Source: CAVPDE01 sp964580575
GTDB lineage: Bacteria; Desulfobacterota; DSM-4660; Desulfatiglandales; HGW-15
Direction: 5' to 3'
Assembly: GCA_964580575.1 (NCBI GenBank)
Contig: CAZOLJ010000008.1
Location: 1 to 64,000 of the forward strand
Length of the DNA stretch: 64,000 bases
The position numbers were made by a program, and so were the translations under genes. The notes under the pieces are model-generated. The model searched no databases, was not told the origin of the DNA, and worked only from the letters and a program-made list of their open reading frames with translations. Shown here one piece after another: positions 17,107-24,798 of this stretch (the stretch's first letter is position 1; each line of letters starts with the position of its first letter).

Positions 17107-17871
17107 ATGAGACTTGAGGATCGGGTGGCATTAGTTACTGGAGGAGCGGCCGGCATCGGACTGGCGACTGCGGAGCGATTTGCCGAAGAGGGCGCCAAGG
17201 TGGTGATCGGCGATGTGAACCAGGAGGCCGGTGAGGCTGTGATCAATCGTCTTGGCGCGGATTCAAGCTTTCACAGAGTCGATGTGCGGGACAGAAAAGC
17301 GGTGGGAGATTGGATTCAAGAGGTCCTTTCAAGATATGGCCGCGTCGACGTGCTTGTGAACAACGCCGGCATTCTGCGGGACAGTATGCTCGTGAAAATG
17401 AAGGACGGTGAGCTCATCAAGCAAATGAGCGAAGCGGACTTCGACTTGGTCATCGCCGTTAATTTGAAAGGAGTTTTCAACTGCGCTCAGGCCGTTGCCC
17501 CGATCATGATGAGACAGAAGGGTGGGGTCATCCTGAACGCCACCTCCATCACAGGCCTGGATGGAAATGTGGGCCAGACCAACTACATCGCTACCAAATC
17601 CGGAGTGATCGGCATGACAAAGGTCTGGGCCAGAGAACTCGGCCGCTATAACATCCGTGTCAATGCCGTGGCGCCCGGCTTCACGGAGACGGAGATCCTG
17701 CACTCCATGCCCGCTCCGATCCTGGAAGGGATGCGGGCCCGTGCGCCTCTTGGCCGCCTTGGCCAGCCGCGTGAGATTGCCAATGCCTATCTCTTCCTGG
17801 CATCGGATGAAGCCAGCTTTATCACCGGCACCGTCCTGCGCGTGGATGGAGGGATTGTGATTGGCACTTGA
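17107..17871 (+). CDS. SDR-family 3-oxoacyl reductase / hydroxyacyl dehydrogenase (FabG-like)
   Basis: 254 residues with the classical SDR features: nucleotide-binding GGAAGIG, DVRDRKAV, VNNAG, the catalytic Ser in NATSITGLDGNVGQ, YxxxK as YIATK, and APGFTETEIL. The pattern is closest to FabG/PhaB-type NAD(P)H-dependent 3-oxoacyl reductases. As last gene of the thiolase operon, it could interconvert the 3-hydroxy and 3-keto acyl-CoA that the thiolase acts on (inferred). Confidence 0.88.
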   Translation: MRLEDRVALVTGGAAGIGLATAERFAEEGAKVVIGDVNQEAGEAVINRLGADSSFHRVDVRDRKAVGDWIQEVLSRYGRVDVLVNNAGILRDSMLVKMKDGELIKQMSEADFDLVIAVNLKGVFNCAQAVAPIMMRQKGGVILNATSITGLDGNVGQTNYIATKSGVIGMTKVWARELGRYNIRVNAVAPGFTETEILHSMPAPILEGMRARAPLGRLGQPREIANAYLFLASDEASFITGTVLRVDGGIVIGT

Positions 17872-17899
17872 CGAGCCTGAGCCCTCGGCTCCCTGCCCC

Positions 17900-18168
17900 T
17901 CAACCCGCTCTTCGCATCAGAATCAGATACTCGCACTTGTAGAGGCCCTCGACGAAATGGCGGATGATCTCGCTCTCATCATCGGCCAGGGAAGGGGAGG
18001 TCATGAGGTGCCTCAGCCGGTCGTTCCACCTTGAGGACGCACCTGCAGGGGCTGTGTGCGGGATAAAGGGCATTGAAGACCGTGAGTTCCCACCCCAGAG
18101 AGTCTTCACCGGATTTGTAGTAATGTGCAGTGGAGTTGGGCTTGGTCACGACGAAAAGAGGATTCCTG
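17900..18168 (-). pseudogene. Possible decayed coding remnant downstream of the lipid kinase
   Basis: Two overlapping minus-strand reading frames look protein-like. One, from the kinase stop, reads PLFVVTKPNSTAHYYKSGED and on to VFNALYPAHSP. The other continues to the stop at 17900 as SLADDESEIIRHFVEGLYK and CEYLILMRRAG. A frame change near 18050 would join them. I do not recognise the family. There is no ribosome site, so this is best read as a frameshifted remnant. Confidence 0.35.
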
Positions 18169-18170
18169 TG

Positions 18171-19037
18171 CTAAGCTTTCATTCTCAGAGCTCCAGGCAG
18201 AACTTTGAAATGGAACTCCTTTGCCTCCCATGCCGCATCACCGTCTGTCTGCATGGGTAAGGGTCTTTCCAAGACCACGGACACCTGTTCGCCTGTTCGA
18301 TAGAATCCCACGCGGTTGCCTACCGTCAAAGAGGTCACCCCTCCGACAAGGGATGATATCGCTCCCGTGTGGAGAACACGAACGTGCAATCTTCCATCGT
18401 CGAGCCGGGCACCGGGCATCACCTTGAGACCATAGCCGTAGTAGGGCTGTTTCATGATCATGAGGCTGAGCAAAGAACCTGTTTCGAGGGAGCGCCCATT
18501 CATGGCGATGCGGGCCTTAACGCCCCTAAAGTCCCTGCAATAGGCTACCAGAAACGCTCTCAGATAAGCCTTGAAACCGGAAGTGCCCCGGGCTTTGTAT
18601 TCGTCCCTCTTTTGAATGACGACGCCTTCCAACCCGACGGATACCATAAAGGCCAGCCTAGTTTCGTCGCACCGGATAAGGTCAAAGTCATGGATTTGGC
18701 ACCTTCTGATCCGCGCCGCCACCTCTGCAATGCTCCCGCGGATGTGCAGGGCATAACGCATGGCATTTCCGCTTCCGAGTGGAATATACGCGATGGGCCT
18801 CTCCTTGGTGTCGATCGCGTTGATGACGTCGGAAAGGCTTCCGTCACCCCCGGCCACGACGAGAACGTCGCATGTTCCGGCAAGATCCCGGGCACAGGTC
18901 AGAAACTCTTGTTTTGAAGTTGTGTCGAGTCCGTAGACCCCGGCTTGCAGGATCCGGGCTGCTTGGGCAAGCAACTCTCGCCTCCTGGGAACGCTGAGGT
19001 TCCCGGAAGCAGGGTTGGTGATAATCGAGTAGCGCAT
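18171..19037 (-). CDS. Diacylglycerol / lipid kinase (DAGK catalytic domain)
   Basis: 288 residues. N-terminal MRYSIITNPASGN, the nucleotide-binding VVAGGDGSLSDVINA and PLGSGNAMRYAL are the DAGK_cat signatures; the C-terminal half is the second YegS-like beta-sandwich with MPGARLDDGRLHV. It should phosphorylate a lipid alcohol at the inner membrane. The start at 19035-19037 lies four bases after the stop of the small dual-CXXC gene, so translation is probably coupled to read-through of that gene's TGA. It also follows the DUF748 gene on the same strand, which fits an envelope-lipid theme. Confidence 0.88.
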   Translation of the reverse strand: MRYSIITNPASGNLSVPRRRELLAQAARILQAGVYGLDTTSKQEFLTCARDLAGTCDVLVVAGGDGSLSDVINAIDTKERPIAYIPLGSGNAMRYALHIRGSIAEVAARIRRCQIHDFDLIRCDETRLAFMVSVGLEGVVIQKRDEYKARGTSGFKAYLRAFLVAYCRDFRGVKARIAMNGRSLETGSLLSLMIMKQPYYGYGLKVMPGARLDDGRLHVRVLHTGAISSLVGGVTSLTVGNRVGFYRTGEQVSVVLERPLPMQTDGDAAWEAKEFHFKVLPGALRMKA

Positions 19038-19041
19038 GGAG

Positions 19042-19224
19042 TTATAACCCGTCGCAGCGGATGCCGGCCAGGGCTTCCTCGATGCCTTCGTCAAGGAACT
19101 GGGCCAAAAGGCGAATAGGGTAGTCCACGCTGCAAGCCCTGCAGCGAAGCAACACTTCCCGTCAGGTCTTCTTGAGACGGAGATTGGCTCCGCACTTTGG
19201 ACAGGCGATGTCTGTTTTCCTCAT
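19042..19224 (-). CDS. Dual-CXXC small protein, candidate selenoprotein (in-frame TGA at codon 21)
   Basis: Reading through one TGA gives 60 residues: MRKTDIACPKCGANLRLKKT, then the TGA (19162-19164), then REVLLRCRACSVDYPIRLL and a tail ending ALAGIRCDGL before TAA. Both halves look coding: CPKC before and CRAC after the TGA make one two-CXXC zinc-ribbon-like fold, and the ending resembles the RCDRL-type end of a small Desulfobacterota family I recall as dual CXXC motif small (seleno)protein (recalled name, unverified). A perfect six-pair hairpin (19128-19146) begins 15 bases past the TGA, where bacterial SECIS elements sit. The gene is four bases upstream of the lipid kinase start. ATG 19224 has no strong ribosome site. 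The alternative is a simple nonsense mutation. Gene callers would miss it. Confidence 0.7.
19128..19146 (-). promoter_or_regulatory. SECIS-like hairpin downstream of the in-frame TGA
   Basis: On the minus strand CGCTGC-AGGGCTT-GCAGCG forms a perfect six-base-pair stem with a seven-base loop that has G at its second to fourth positions. The loop starts 21 bases after the TGA. Bacterial SECIS elements are stem-loops just 3' of UGA with a G near the start of the apical loop, so size and spacing fit. SelB binding itself is inferred. Confidence 0.6.
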
Positions 19225-19241
19225 GATGTTTTGCGTTTCAT

Positions 19242-19282
19242 CCCCCTCCAACAGCCCCTCCCATCAAGGGAGGGGAGAGGTG
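19242..19282. repeat. Dispersed C-rich palindromic repeat, copy 3
   Basis: CCCCTCCAACAGCCCCTCCC faces AAGGGAGGGGAGAGG. It lies between the DUF748 stop and the small dual-CXXC gene on the transcribed strand. Confidence 0.65.
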
Positions 19283-19302
19283 CAGGGACACTGTGAGAGA
19301 TC

Positions 19303-22300
19303 TTATTTCCCTGCGCCCAGGTTCAATTTGCAGGCCACCATCCCGTCCGTCAGATCCTTCGAAGCCGCCGGTTCCAGGGTCGAAAGTCTTGACGCTTCAA
19401 GCCCTGCCGGGCCGGTCAACTCCAACCGGATGGCCTCGGCCCTCTGGCGAGCCGTCTCGGCCAGCCTGGCCTCTCCAAGGGGTTCTGTTTCGAGGAGCTT
19501 GTCGTAGATCCTTTGATAGAGGTCCGGACCGGCATCGCCTTGGCCGGCTGCAGCTTCAGCCTTTTGCTCGCCTGATGATTTCTCAGCGGGTTTCTCGAAC
19601 GATTTCTTGAGCTCGGCCAGGGCATCAGGTGAAAACCTTTTGCTGTAGATCATCTCCATGGCCTTCTGTGATTTCAGATCGGAGAAGTCCATCGGCCCCG
19701 GGTCCTCTTCAGGCTTCAGCTGGATGCCTGCCTGGATGGCAATCTCCCACCTGAGACTCAGGGACTTCATCGCCTCAGCGTCGGCTTTCGCATTGAAAGA
19801 TCCTTGAACCTCCAGCTTCAAGTTGGGACGCTGTTTCAGGGCACCGGCCAGCTGTTTGAGTTTTTCCCGTTCCGGGGGTGGAAGCGTGATGCTGCCCGGC
19901 TCAAAGCCTACCGAGTCGAGGTTCTCCGAATCAACGCCGATCAGTCTTCCAATGATTGCAAAAGGGGCTGTGATGATCTTGGTGAAGAGATTGACAATAG
20001 CCTTCAAGATGACCTGCCCGAAACTGAATTGCGGGTTGTCGAGGTCGCCGCTCACAGGCAGTCCAAGGTCGATTCTTCCATCCGCGTCTTTCAGGAGTGC
20101 GAGTGCCAGGTCAAGAGGCAGGTTCATGGCGCCGGGGCTTTCTACCTTTTCCCCCAGAGTAAGTTGGTCCATGATGATGCGGTGGTCCCCAAGCAGTTTG
20201 CTCTCCTTGATTTTGTATTGCACGTCAACGGAAAGCTTGCCCGAAGCGATCCTGTAGCCGGCAAACCTTGCGGAATAGGGAGTCAGGGAAGTCATCTCCA
20301 CGTTGCGGAACACCAGTTTGACCTCTGTGTTGGCTCTAGGGTTAAAGGGATTCAAGGCTCCATCGATCTTGGCCAGACCGTACTCGTCCACGCGGCCGTC
20401 AAGCTTCATTCCCGCAAGGCTCTTGCTGTCTGTAGAAAGCCCTGAGATCACTCCCTTGAGTTCGTGAATGAGGGCGGAAAACTGCGGCCGCAGGAGCAGG
20501 TCGGCAAACTGGAGCCTTCCTTTCTCAAGGAGGACCCTTCGAATCTTGATGGGAGGCAGTTTTTCATCTTTTGCCGGCTTTTGCTGATCAGAGGAGGCCT
20601 CGGTCCCTTGCTTGAGGACTTCCTTGATATTGATGGTCCCGTCTTCATTGATAATGAGCTTTGTGCCCAGTTCGATCAGCCGGACCTCCTGGATGTCCAC
20701 CCGCATGGGCGACAAGGCGAACTTGATCCCGTCGTTCTGAAGCCTGCTCCAAGCCACCAGAGTCTCACCGGTGTGGACTTCCTTGATGTGAAATTGGGAG
20801 ATGGTCGCATTGCCGTCAAAGGTCAGGTCATTGCTGCCGCCCTTGAGGGCGTACGTCACCTTTCCGTTCGCAGAGACTGTACCGGAGGCAAGGGTGATTG
20901 CCGGGAAGGAAAGAAAATAGGATTGAAGGGCAGGAAGAGACAGGTCCGACACCTTGACACTGGCTTCGAGGGAAGGGGTGAGGGAAAGGATGTCGCCCGT
21001 GACAAAAAACTCTCCCCCCTGTCTCAGGGCAGATTGAAATTCAAACTGAAAAGGATTCTTCTCCGGATAGTGAAAACCGGTGAGCTTGAAATGCAGTCTT
21101 TCGAGGTCAAGCTGGGTCGGGTTCGGGAAGCGGCGATCCGTGACCTGGGCCCCGAATTCGCTGACCTCGACAGTGCCGACTCCAAGCTGCCAGGCCGGCT
21201 CATTGGGGGCGCTCTGTTGGGTCTGCTCCTGCGCAGAGGGGATCTTCGTCTCCATCAGTCTGAGCCAGTCTATCGTGCCCTTCTCGTCCAAGGAGGCCTT
21301 GGCCGTGCCTCCGCGGACATTCACCTCTTCGACAGAAATTTTTCTCTCCAGGAGATTAAGGCTTGCGCCCGATGTCTCGATCGTGCCGACCTGGAGCATC
21401 GGCTCTGTCTGGCTGTCCGGCCGGAGAGCGATGTCGTAGAATTCTGCCGACAGGCCCTCCACGACGGCTTGCATCGTTTGGGCTGACATCTCCAGAGAAG
21501 CGGAGAGGCTGACCTGAATTCTTCCCAGGCTGACATTGACCGGGTCAAGGCGGCTTTCGTCCGCAAAGTCAACGCCCACCTCTTTCACCTCCACCCGTTG
21601 TAAGGCCGCCCGCCACGGTGGCTCGAATGAGGAGTCTTCTTTAGGCATATCCTGGTCGGCGCTCTCCTTGGGCGCAATGAACAGGTCTAGCCAGTTGATC
21701 CGACCGTTCTCGTTCAAGGATGCAGAGATCTTTCCCTTTGAAACGTCCATGTGGCCGATGACCAGTTCTCTCTTGTCCAGGTTGAAACGACCCTCTTTTA
21801 CGTCCACCTCGGCCATTTGAAGTAGGGTTCCTGCTTTGTCGCGCGCCTCAAGGGAAAGGTCGTAAACCTTGAAATGCAAGCCTTCAATGCCGAGGTGGGG
21901 TTGCTCTTGGGTGAGGGCAAAACGGTAACGGAGTTCAAGATCAAAAGAGCCCTCAGGCTTCTTGACCAGGAGTTGGTCCCGGATGAACTGCCACACCGTG
22001 GCCACCCTGATTTTTTCGAAGGAGAGAGTTCCTTCGGACCAAACCGGGTGGAGCGACACCTCACCACGCCAGCGAAGAGTGCTCCCATCCGGCATCGTGG
22101 CTGCGATGGTATACGGCCCGCGTCGTTCGGGGATCGTGGTCAGTTCGTTGATCTCCAGGTTGAGAGGTTGGAGGGTGACCTTTGCCGGGGTAGTCACCCG
22201 ATGGTCCGAAACATCGACGGAGCCGGACTGGACCAGGAACTGCCGCAAGATCATGCGAGTGGGAGGGGATTCCTCTTGCGGCTTTTGCCCTTCTTCGCCG

Positions 22301-22731
22301 ACTGCCGCCGCAGCCAGTTCTAAGAGGTTCAGCTTCCCGTCCTTTCTCATAAGGACGTTGACACGGGGTTCGTCAAGGCGGATGAGGGCAAAGGTAGAAG
22401 CCCGGTTTTTCAGGCTGGAGAACAACTCGAAATTGGTGAACAGTTCCTTGAACCGCAGAATGGGCGTGGCGTCGTCCTGTTCTTTCAAATCGAGATTTCG
22501 AATGGAAAGCGTGAAGGTATAAGGATTGGTGGCCACCTCCTCGATGGTGAGCTGGCGGTTCAGGCTCTGGGTGACATATTTGATCGCCTGCTGTTTGATC
22601 ACATAAGGGACGAGAAAGAATCCGACCGCGGTGTAGAGAAGGAGGGCCCCTGCGACGATGAGAAAGATTTTGCTCCGAACAATCCTGCGAAAAATCTCTT
22701 TTGCTCTACCAGACCCTAGGTTCGTGTCCAT
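19303..22731 (-). CDS. DUF748 (AsmA-like) envelope protein
   Basis: 1142 residues. One N-terminal membrane anchor (KIFLIVAGALLLYTAVGFFL) is followed by a very long, repetitive beta-rich periplasmic region (many VDVSKG / GRINWLDL / GTIDWLRL-type units) and a C-terminal stretch LDSVGFEPGSITLPPPEREK typical of DUF748 proteins. AsmA/DUF748/TamB-like proteins are thought to bridge inner and outer membranes for lipid transport. ATG 22731 is chosen for its strong site GGAGGGAGGGG; the open frame runs further to 22887 without coding character. Downstream genes on the same strand are the small dual-CXXC protein and a lipid kinase. An operator-like site about 190 bases upstream suggests TetR control. 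Confidence 0.88.
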   Translation of the reverse strand: MDTNLGSGRAKEIFRRIVRSKIFLIVAGALLLYTAVGFFLVPYVIKQQAIKYVTQSLNRQLTIEEVATNPYTFTLSIRNLDLKEQDDATPILRFKELFTNFELFSSLKNRASTFALIRLDEPRVNVLMRKDGKLNLLELAAAAVGEEGQKPQEESPPTRMILRQFLVQSGSVDVSDHRVTTPAKVTLQPLNLEINELTTIPERRGPYTIAATMPDGSTLRWRGEVSLHPVWSEGTLSFEKIRVATVWQFIRDQLLVKKPEGSFDLELRYRFALTQEQPHLGIEGLHFKVYDLSLEARDKAGTLLQMAEVDVKEGRFNLDKRELVIGHMDVSKGKISASLNENGRINWLDLFIAPKESADQDMPKEDSSFEPPWRAALQRVEVKEVGVDFADESRLDPVNVSLGRIQVSLSASLEMSAQTMQAVVEGLSAEFYDIALRPDSQTEPMLQVGTIETSGASLNLLERKISVEEVNVRGGTAKASLDEKGTIDWLRLMETKIPSAQEQTQQSAPNEPAWQLGVGTVEVSEFGAQVTDRRFPNPTQLDLERLHFKLTGFHYPEKNPFQFEFQSALRQGGEFFVTGDILSLTPSLEASVKVSDLSLPALQSYFLSFPAITLASGTVSANGKVTYALKGGSNDLTFDGNATISQFHIKEVHTGETLVAWSRLQNDGIKFALSPMRVDIQEVRLIELGTKLIINEDGTINIKEVLKQGTEASSDQQKPAKDEKLPPIKIRRVLLEKGRLQFADLLLRPQFSALIHELKGVISGLSTDSKSLAGMKLDGRVDEYGLAKIDGALNPFNPRANTEVKLVFRNVEMTSLTPYSARFAGYRIASGKLSVDVQYKIKESKLLGDHRIIMDQLTLGEKVESPGAMNLPLDLALALLKDADGRIDLGLPVSGDLDNPQFSFGQVILKAIVNLFTKIITAPFAIIGRLIGVDSENLDSVGFEPGSITLPPPEREKLKQLAGALKQRPNLKLEVQGSFNAKADAEAMKSLSLRWEIAIQAGIQLKPEEDPGPMDFSDLKSQKAMEMIYSKRFSPDALAELKKSFEKPAEKSSGEQKAEAAAGQGDAGPDLYQRIYDKLLETEPLGEARLAETARQRAEAIRLELTGPAGLEASRLSTLEPAASKDLTDGMVACKLNLGAGK

Positions 22732-22921
22732 TCTTTCCCCTCCCTCCATCGGCAAAGGCGATGTTTCCTTGGGCCGACAGGTGAGTCCCGCATCAATTCT
22801 TTTCCCAAAACCGCCTGATTTTTCGAGAGTATAGAGTTGGCGCCCTCTACTGTCAAGGCATGCATCCATGGCATTGCCGCCGTCCATTCATAGACGATCT
22901 CGTGGAGTTAAAGCCCCCTGT

Positions 22922-22943
22922 TAGTATGTGAGCAATCACTATC
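22922..22943. promoter_or_regulatory. Second TetR operator-like site (upstream of the DUF748 gene)
   Basis: TTAGTATGTGAGCAATCACTA-type sequence. Its core TGAGCAATC is the exact reverse complement of GATTGCTCA in the main operator at 23030-23056. It may let the adjacent TetR protein control the DUF748 gene as well. Confidence 0.45.
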
Positions 22944-22995
22944 ATGAAGAATATAACAATTTGATATAACTTATAAATTCAGCACAAAAAACTAA

Positions 22996-23025
22996 TTGAC
23001 ACACGAGAATTCCGGAGTATATTAA
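22996..23025 (+). promoter_or_regulatory. Sigma-70-type promoter of the small membrane protein gene
   Basis: TTGACA at 22996-23001 is consensus, followed after 16-18 bases by TATATTAA (23018-23025). The operator dyad starts five bases after the -10 box. Confidence 0.65.
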
Positions 23026-23029
23026 TAGT

Positions 23030-23056
23030 TAACGATTGCTCAGTAAGTAATCGTTA
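23030..23056. promoter_or_regulatory. Operator dyad TAACGATT-N11-AATCGTTA
   Basis: Perfect eight-base arms around an eleven-base centre, overlapping the expected transcription start of the promoter above. A TetR regulator gene lies 250 bases away, so this is probably its repressor site. Confidence 0.65.
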
Positions 23057-23143
23057 GCCTTTGGAGCGGCGCCAGGGAAAGGGTAAGAAAATTCTCCGAG
23101 AGGCTTTCGAAGAGACGAAAATCACTTACAAAGGAGAATGGAA

Positions 23144-23278
23144 ATGGAATCTAAGAATGAAAACACAGAGGGCAAGGGAAAACTCGGGACTTATGTGCGT
23201 TGGTTTTTCGTGGGAGCTTTTGGTCTGATCATCCTATTTACGGTGATCATGGCGGCATACAGAAAGTTCGGGGGCTAG
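23144..23278 (+). CDS. Small single-pass membrane protein (44 aa)
   Basis: 44 residues: a charged, hydrophilic start (MESKNENTEGKGKLGTY), one membrane segment (WFFVGAFGLIILFTVIMAA) and a basic end (YRKFGG). AAGGAG lies seven bases before the chosen ATG; the ATG two codons earlier is too close to it. A clear promoter and operator precede it, which supports real expression. No family is recognised. It is convergent with the TetR gene and divergent from the DUF748 gene. It may modulate a membrane complex, but nothing in the sequence says which. Confidence 0.65.
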   Translation: MESKNENTEGKGKLGTYVRWFFVGAFGLIILFTVIMAAYRKFGG

Positions 23279-23305
23279 CGAAGGGCAACCTCTCCTCTGC
23301 AACTC

Positions 23306-23905
23306 TCAGCGCACGCTGATAGAGTCCCTGTAAACCTTCCACAGTTCGGAATATTTTTCGGTTAGATCGAACTTGTAGCCGCTCAGAGCCCAGATATTGA
23401 CAAGACCCTGGATCATTCCGAAAAGAAGCAGTGCAGCGGCTTCGAGGTTGATGTCTTCCCTGATGAGACCGGCCCGAACTCCGTCGGCGAGGAGCAGCTT
23501 CAGCCGGTCAACATAGATCTGGATATTGTCTGAGACTTTCTTGTTCAGTGACTTGTCGCCGAAACTGATGATCTCCGCCAGCACCAGGAAGGAGAGCCCT
23601 CGTCTTTGCTCGATCCTGGAAAGGTGCGATCTCAGGATTTCATCGAGGATGTCCACGGAAGTGAAGCCCACGCTTCCAGCCATGTCGATGTCGTGGAGCA
23701 ACCCGTCCGCCACACTGTCCGCCAGAAAGGATAAGATCTCCGTTTTGCTCTTGAAGTGGCGATAGATCGCGGCTTCCGAGATTCCAACCTCCTTGGCCAT
23801 ATTCCTCACGGTCACGTGCTCACTGCCGGCCCTCATGATCAGTTTCCTAGCCGCATCCATGATCTGCTTCTTTCTGATGCTGGTGCTCTTGTGTCCTTGT
23901 GCCAC
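23306..23905 (-). CDS. TetR/AcrR-family transcriptional regulator
   Basis: 199 residues from a GTG start (23903-23905) that follows GGGAGGGG; the open frame extends to 23998 but that part has no homologous character. The N-terminal helix-turn-helix is textbook (KKQIMDAARKLIMRAGSEHV, then EVGISEAAIYRHFKSKTEIL). The rest is the ligand-binding helical domain, with a style close to fatty-acid-responsive TetR proteins (LVLAEIISFGDK). Two matching operator-like sites occur upstream of the DUF748 gene and of the small membrane protein, the probable targets. Confidence 0.9.
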   Translation of the reverse strand: MAQGHKSTSIRKKQIMDAARKLIMRAGSEHVTVRNMAKEVGISEAAIYRHFKSKTEILSFLADSVADGLLHDIDMAGSVGFTSVDILDEILRSHLSRIEQRRGLSFLVLAEIISFGDKSLNKKVSDNIQIYVDRLKLLLADGVRAGLIREDINLEAAALLLFGMIQGLVNIWALSGYKFDLTEKYSELWKVYRDSISVR

Positions 23906-24015
23906 GATCCCCTCCCTGTCAAAAGACTGAACCATCCCAAGCCCTGTTCCGAAGAAGCCCGCCCTTGTGCTCGAAATGCGGCCCATTATAGCAACCAACT
24001 CTCAAAAGTCTATCT

Positions 24016-24636
24016 CTAATCCTTCTTGCCCCAGGTTTCTTCAAGGAACCGGTCTCTCCCAGAACCCCAGCGGTAATATTTGTATCGAATCGGATTCTTG
24101 ATGTAGTAGTCCTGGTGATAATCCTCTGCGCTGTAGAATGTCATGGCCGGACGGATTTCCGTGACAATCGGCTTTCCGAACTTTCGAGATTCCTGCAAGC
24201 GGTTTCTGGATTCCAGCGCCTGTCGTCTTTGTTCCTCGTTGTGGTAGAAGATGGCAGTTCGGTACTGGGATCCGATGTCCACGAACTGACCGCTGTTCTG
24301 AGTAGGATCGATGTTCTTCCAGAAAACGTCGAGCAGTTGAGCGTAAGAGACTTTTGCAGGATCATAGGTCACCTCAAGGGCCTCCAGATGCCCTGTTTTT
24401 CCTGCGGACACTTGCTCGTAGGTCGGATCCTTTTCCGCCCCCCCCGTGTACCCGGAGGTAGAGGATATTACGCCGTCCAGTTTGTCAAAAGGCGGCTCCA
24501 TACACCAGAAGCAGCCACCCGCAAAAGTTGCTTTCTCGAATCTCTGTTCGGAAACATTCCCCTTTGTTGAATCGCCTGAAGCGCTTGTTGCAATCATAAC
24601 TATCATCCCCAAAGTCAAAACAAATGATTTCAGCAT
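24016..24636 (-). CDS. msrA: Exported peptide-methionine (S)-S-oxide reductase
   Basis: 206 residues with an N-terminal signal peptide (MLKSFVLTLGMIVMIATSAS), so the enzyme should work in the periplasm. The active site GCFWCMEPPFD carries the catalytic Cys (residue 42), and the family stretches GYTGG, HLEALEVTYDP, SQYRTAIFYH and EDYHQDY are present. It repairs oxidised methionine S-sulfoxides in proteins. The nucleophile is an ordinary TGC codon, not Sec. ATG 24634-24636 has AAGGAGG eight bases upstream and is preferred to the ATG two codons earlier. No msrB is adjacent. Confidence 0.94.
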   Translation of the reverse strand: MLKSFVLTLGMIVMIATSASGDSTKGNVSEQRFEKATFAGGCFWCMEPPFDKLDGVISSTSGYTGGAEKDPTYEQVSAGKTGHLEALEVTYDPAKVSYAQLLDVFWKNIDPTQNSGQFVDIGSQYRTAIFYHNEEQRRQALESRNRLQESRKFGKPIVTEIRPAMTFYSAEDYHQDYYIKNPIRYKYYRWGSGRDRFLEETWGKKD

Positions 24637-24798
24637 GACCATCCCCTCCTTCTGCCTTTCCCCATCCTGAGGAAGAAGAAGTTGTCATCACAGTAAGCAC
24701 GATTCATAGAAAATCAGCAAAGCAGAATTTCTTTGACGATCCTGATGACTCACAGGTATATGAAAATCCGTACAGAGGAAAAGGGAGGAGGGTTTACG

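Noticed and set aside
9947..17871. A biosynthetic gene cluster formed by the KAS III-like gene and the thiolase operon
   Set aside because: The two units are convergent or divergent around the regulator and lack ACP, tailoring or export genes. Degradation is a simpler reading.
24016..24636. MsrA as a selenoprotein
   Set aside because: The active-site codon in GCFWC is an ordinary Cys codon and no TGA interrupts the frame.
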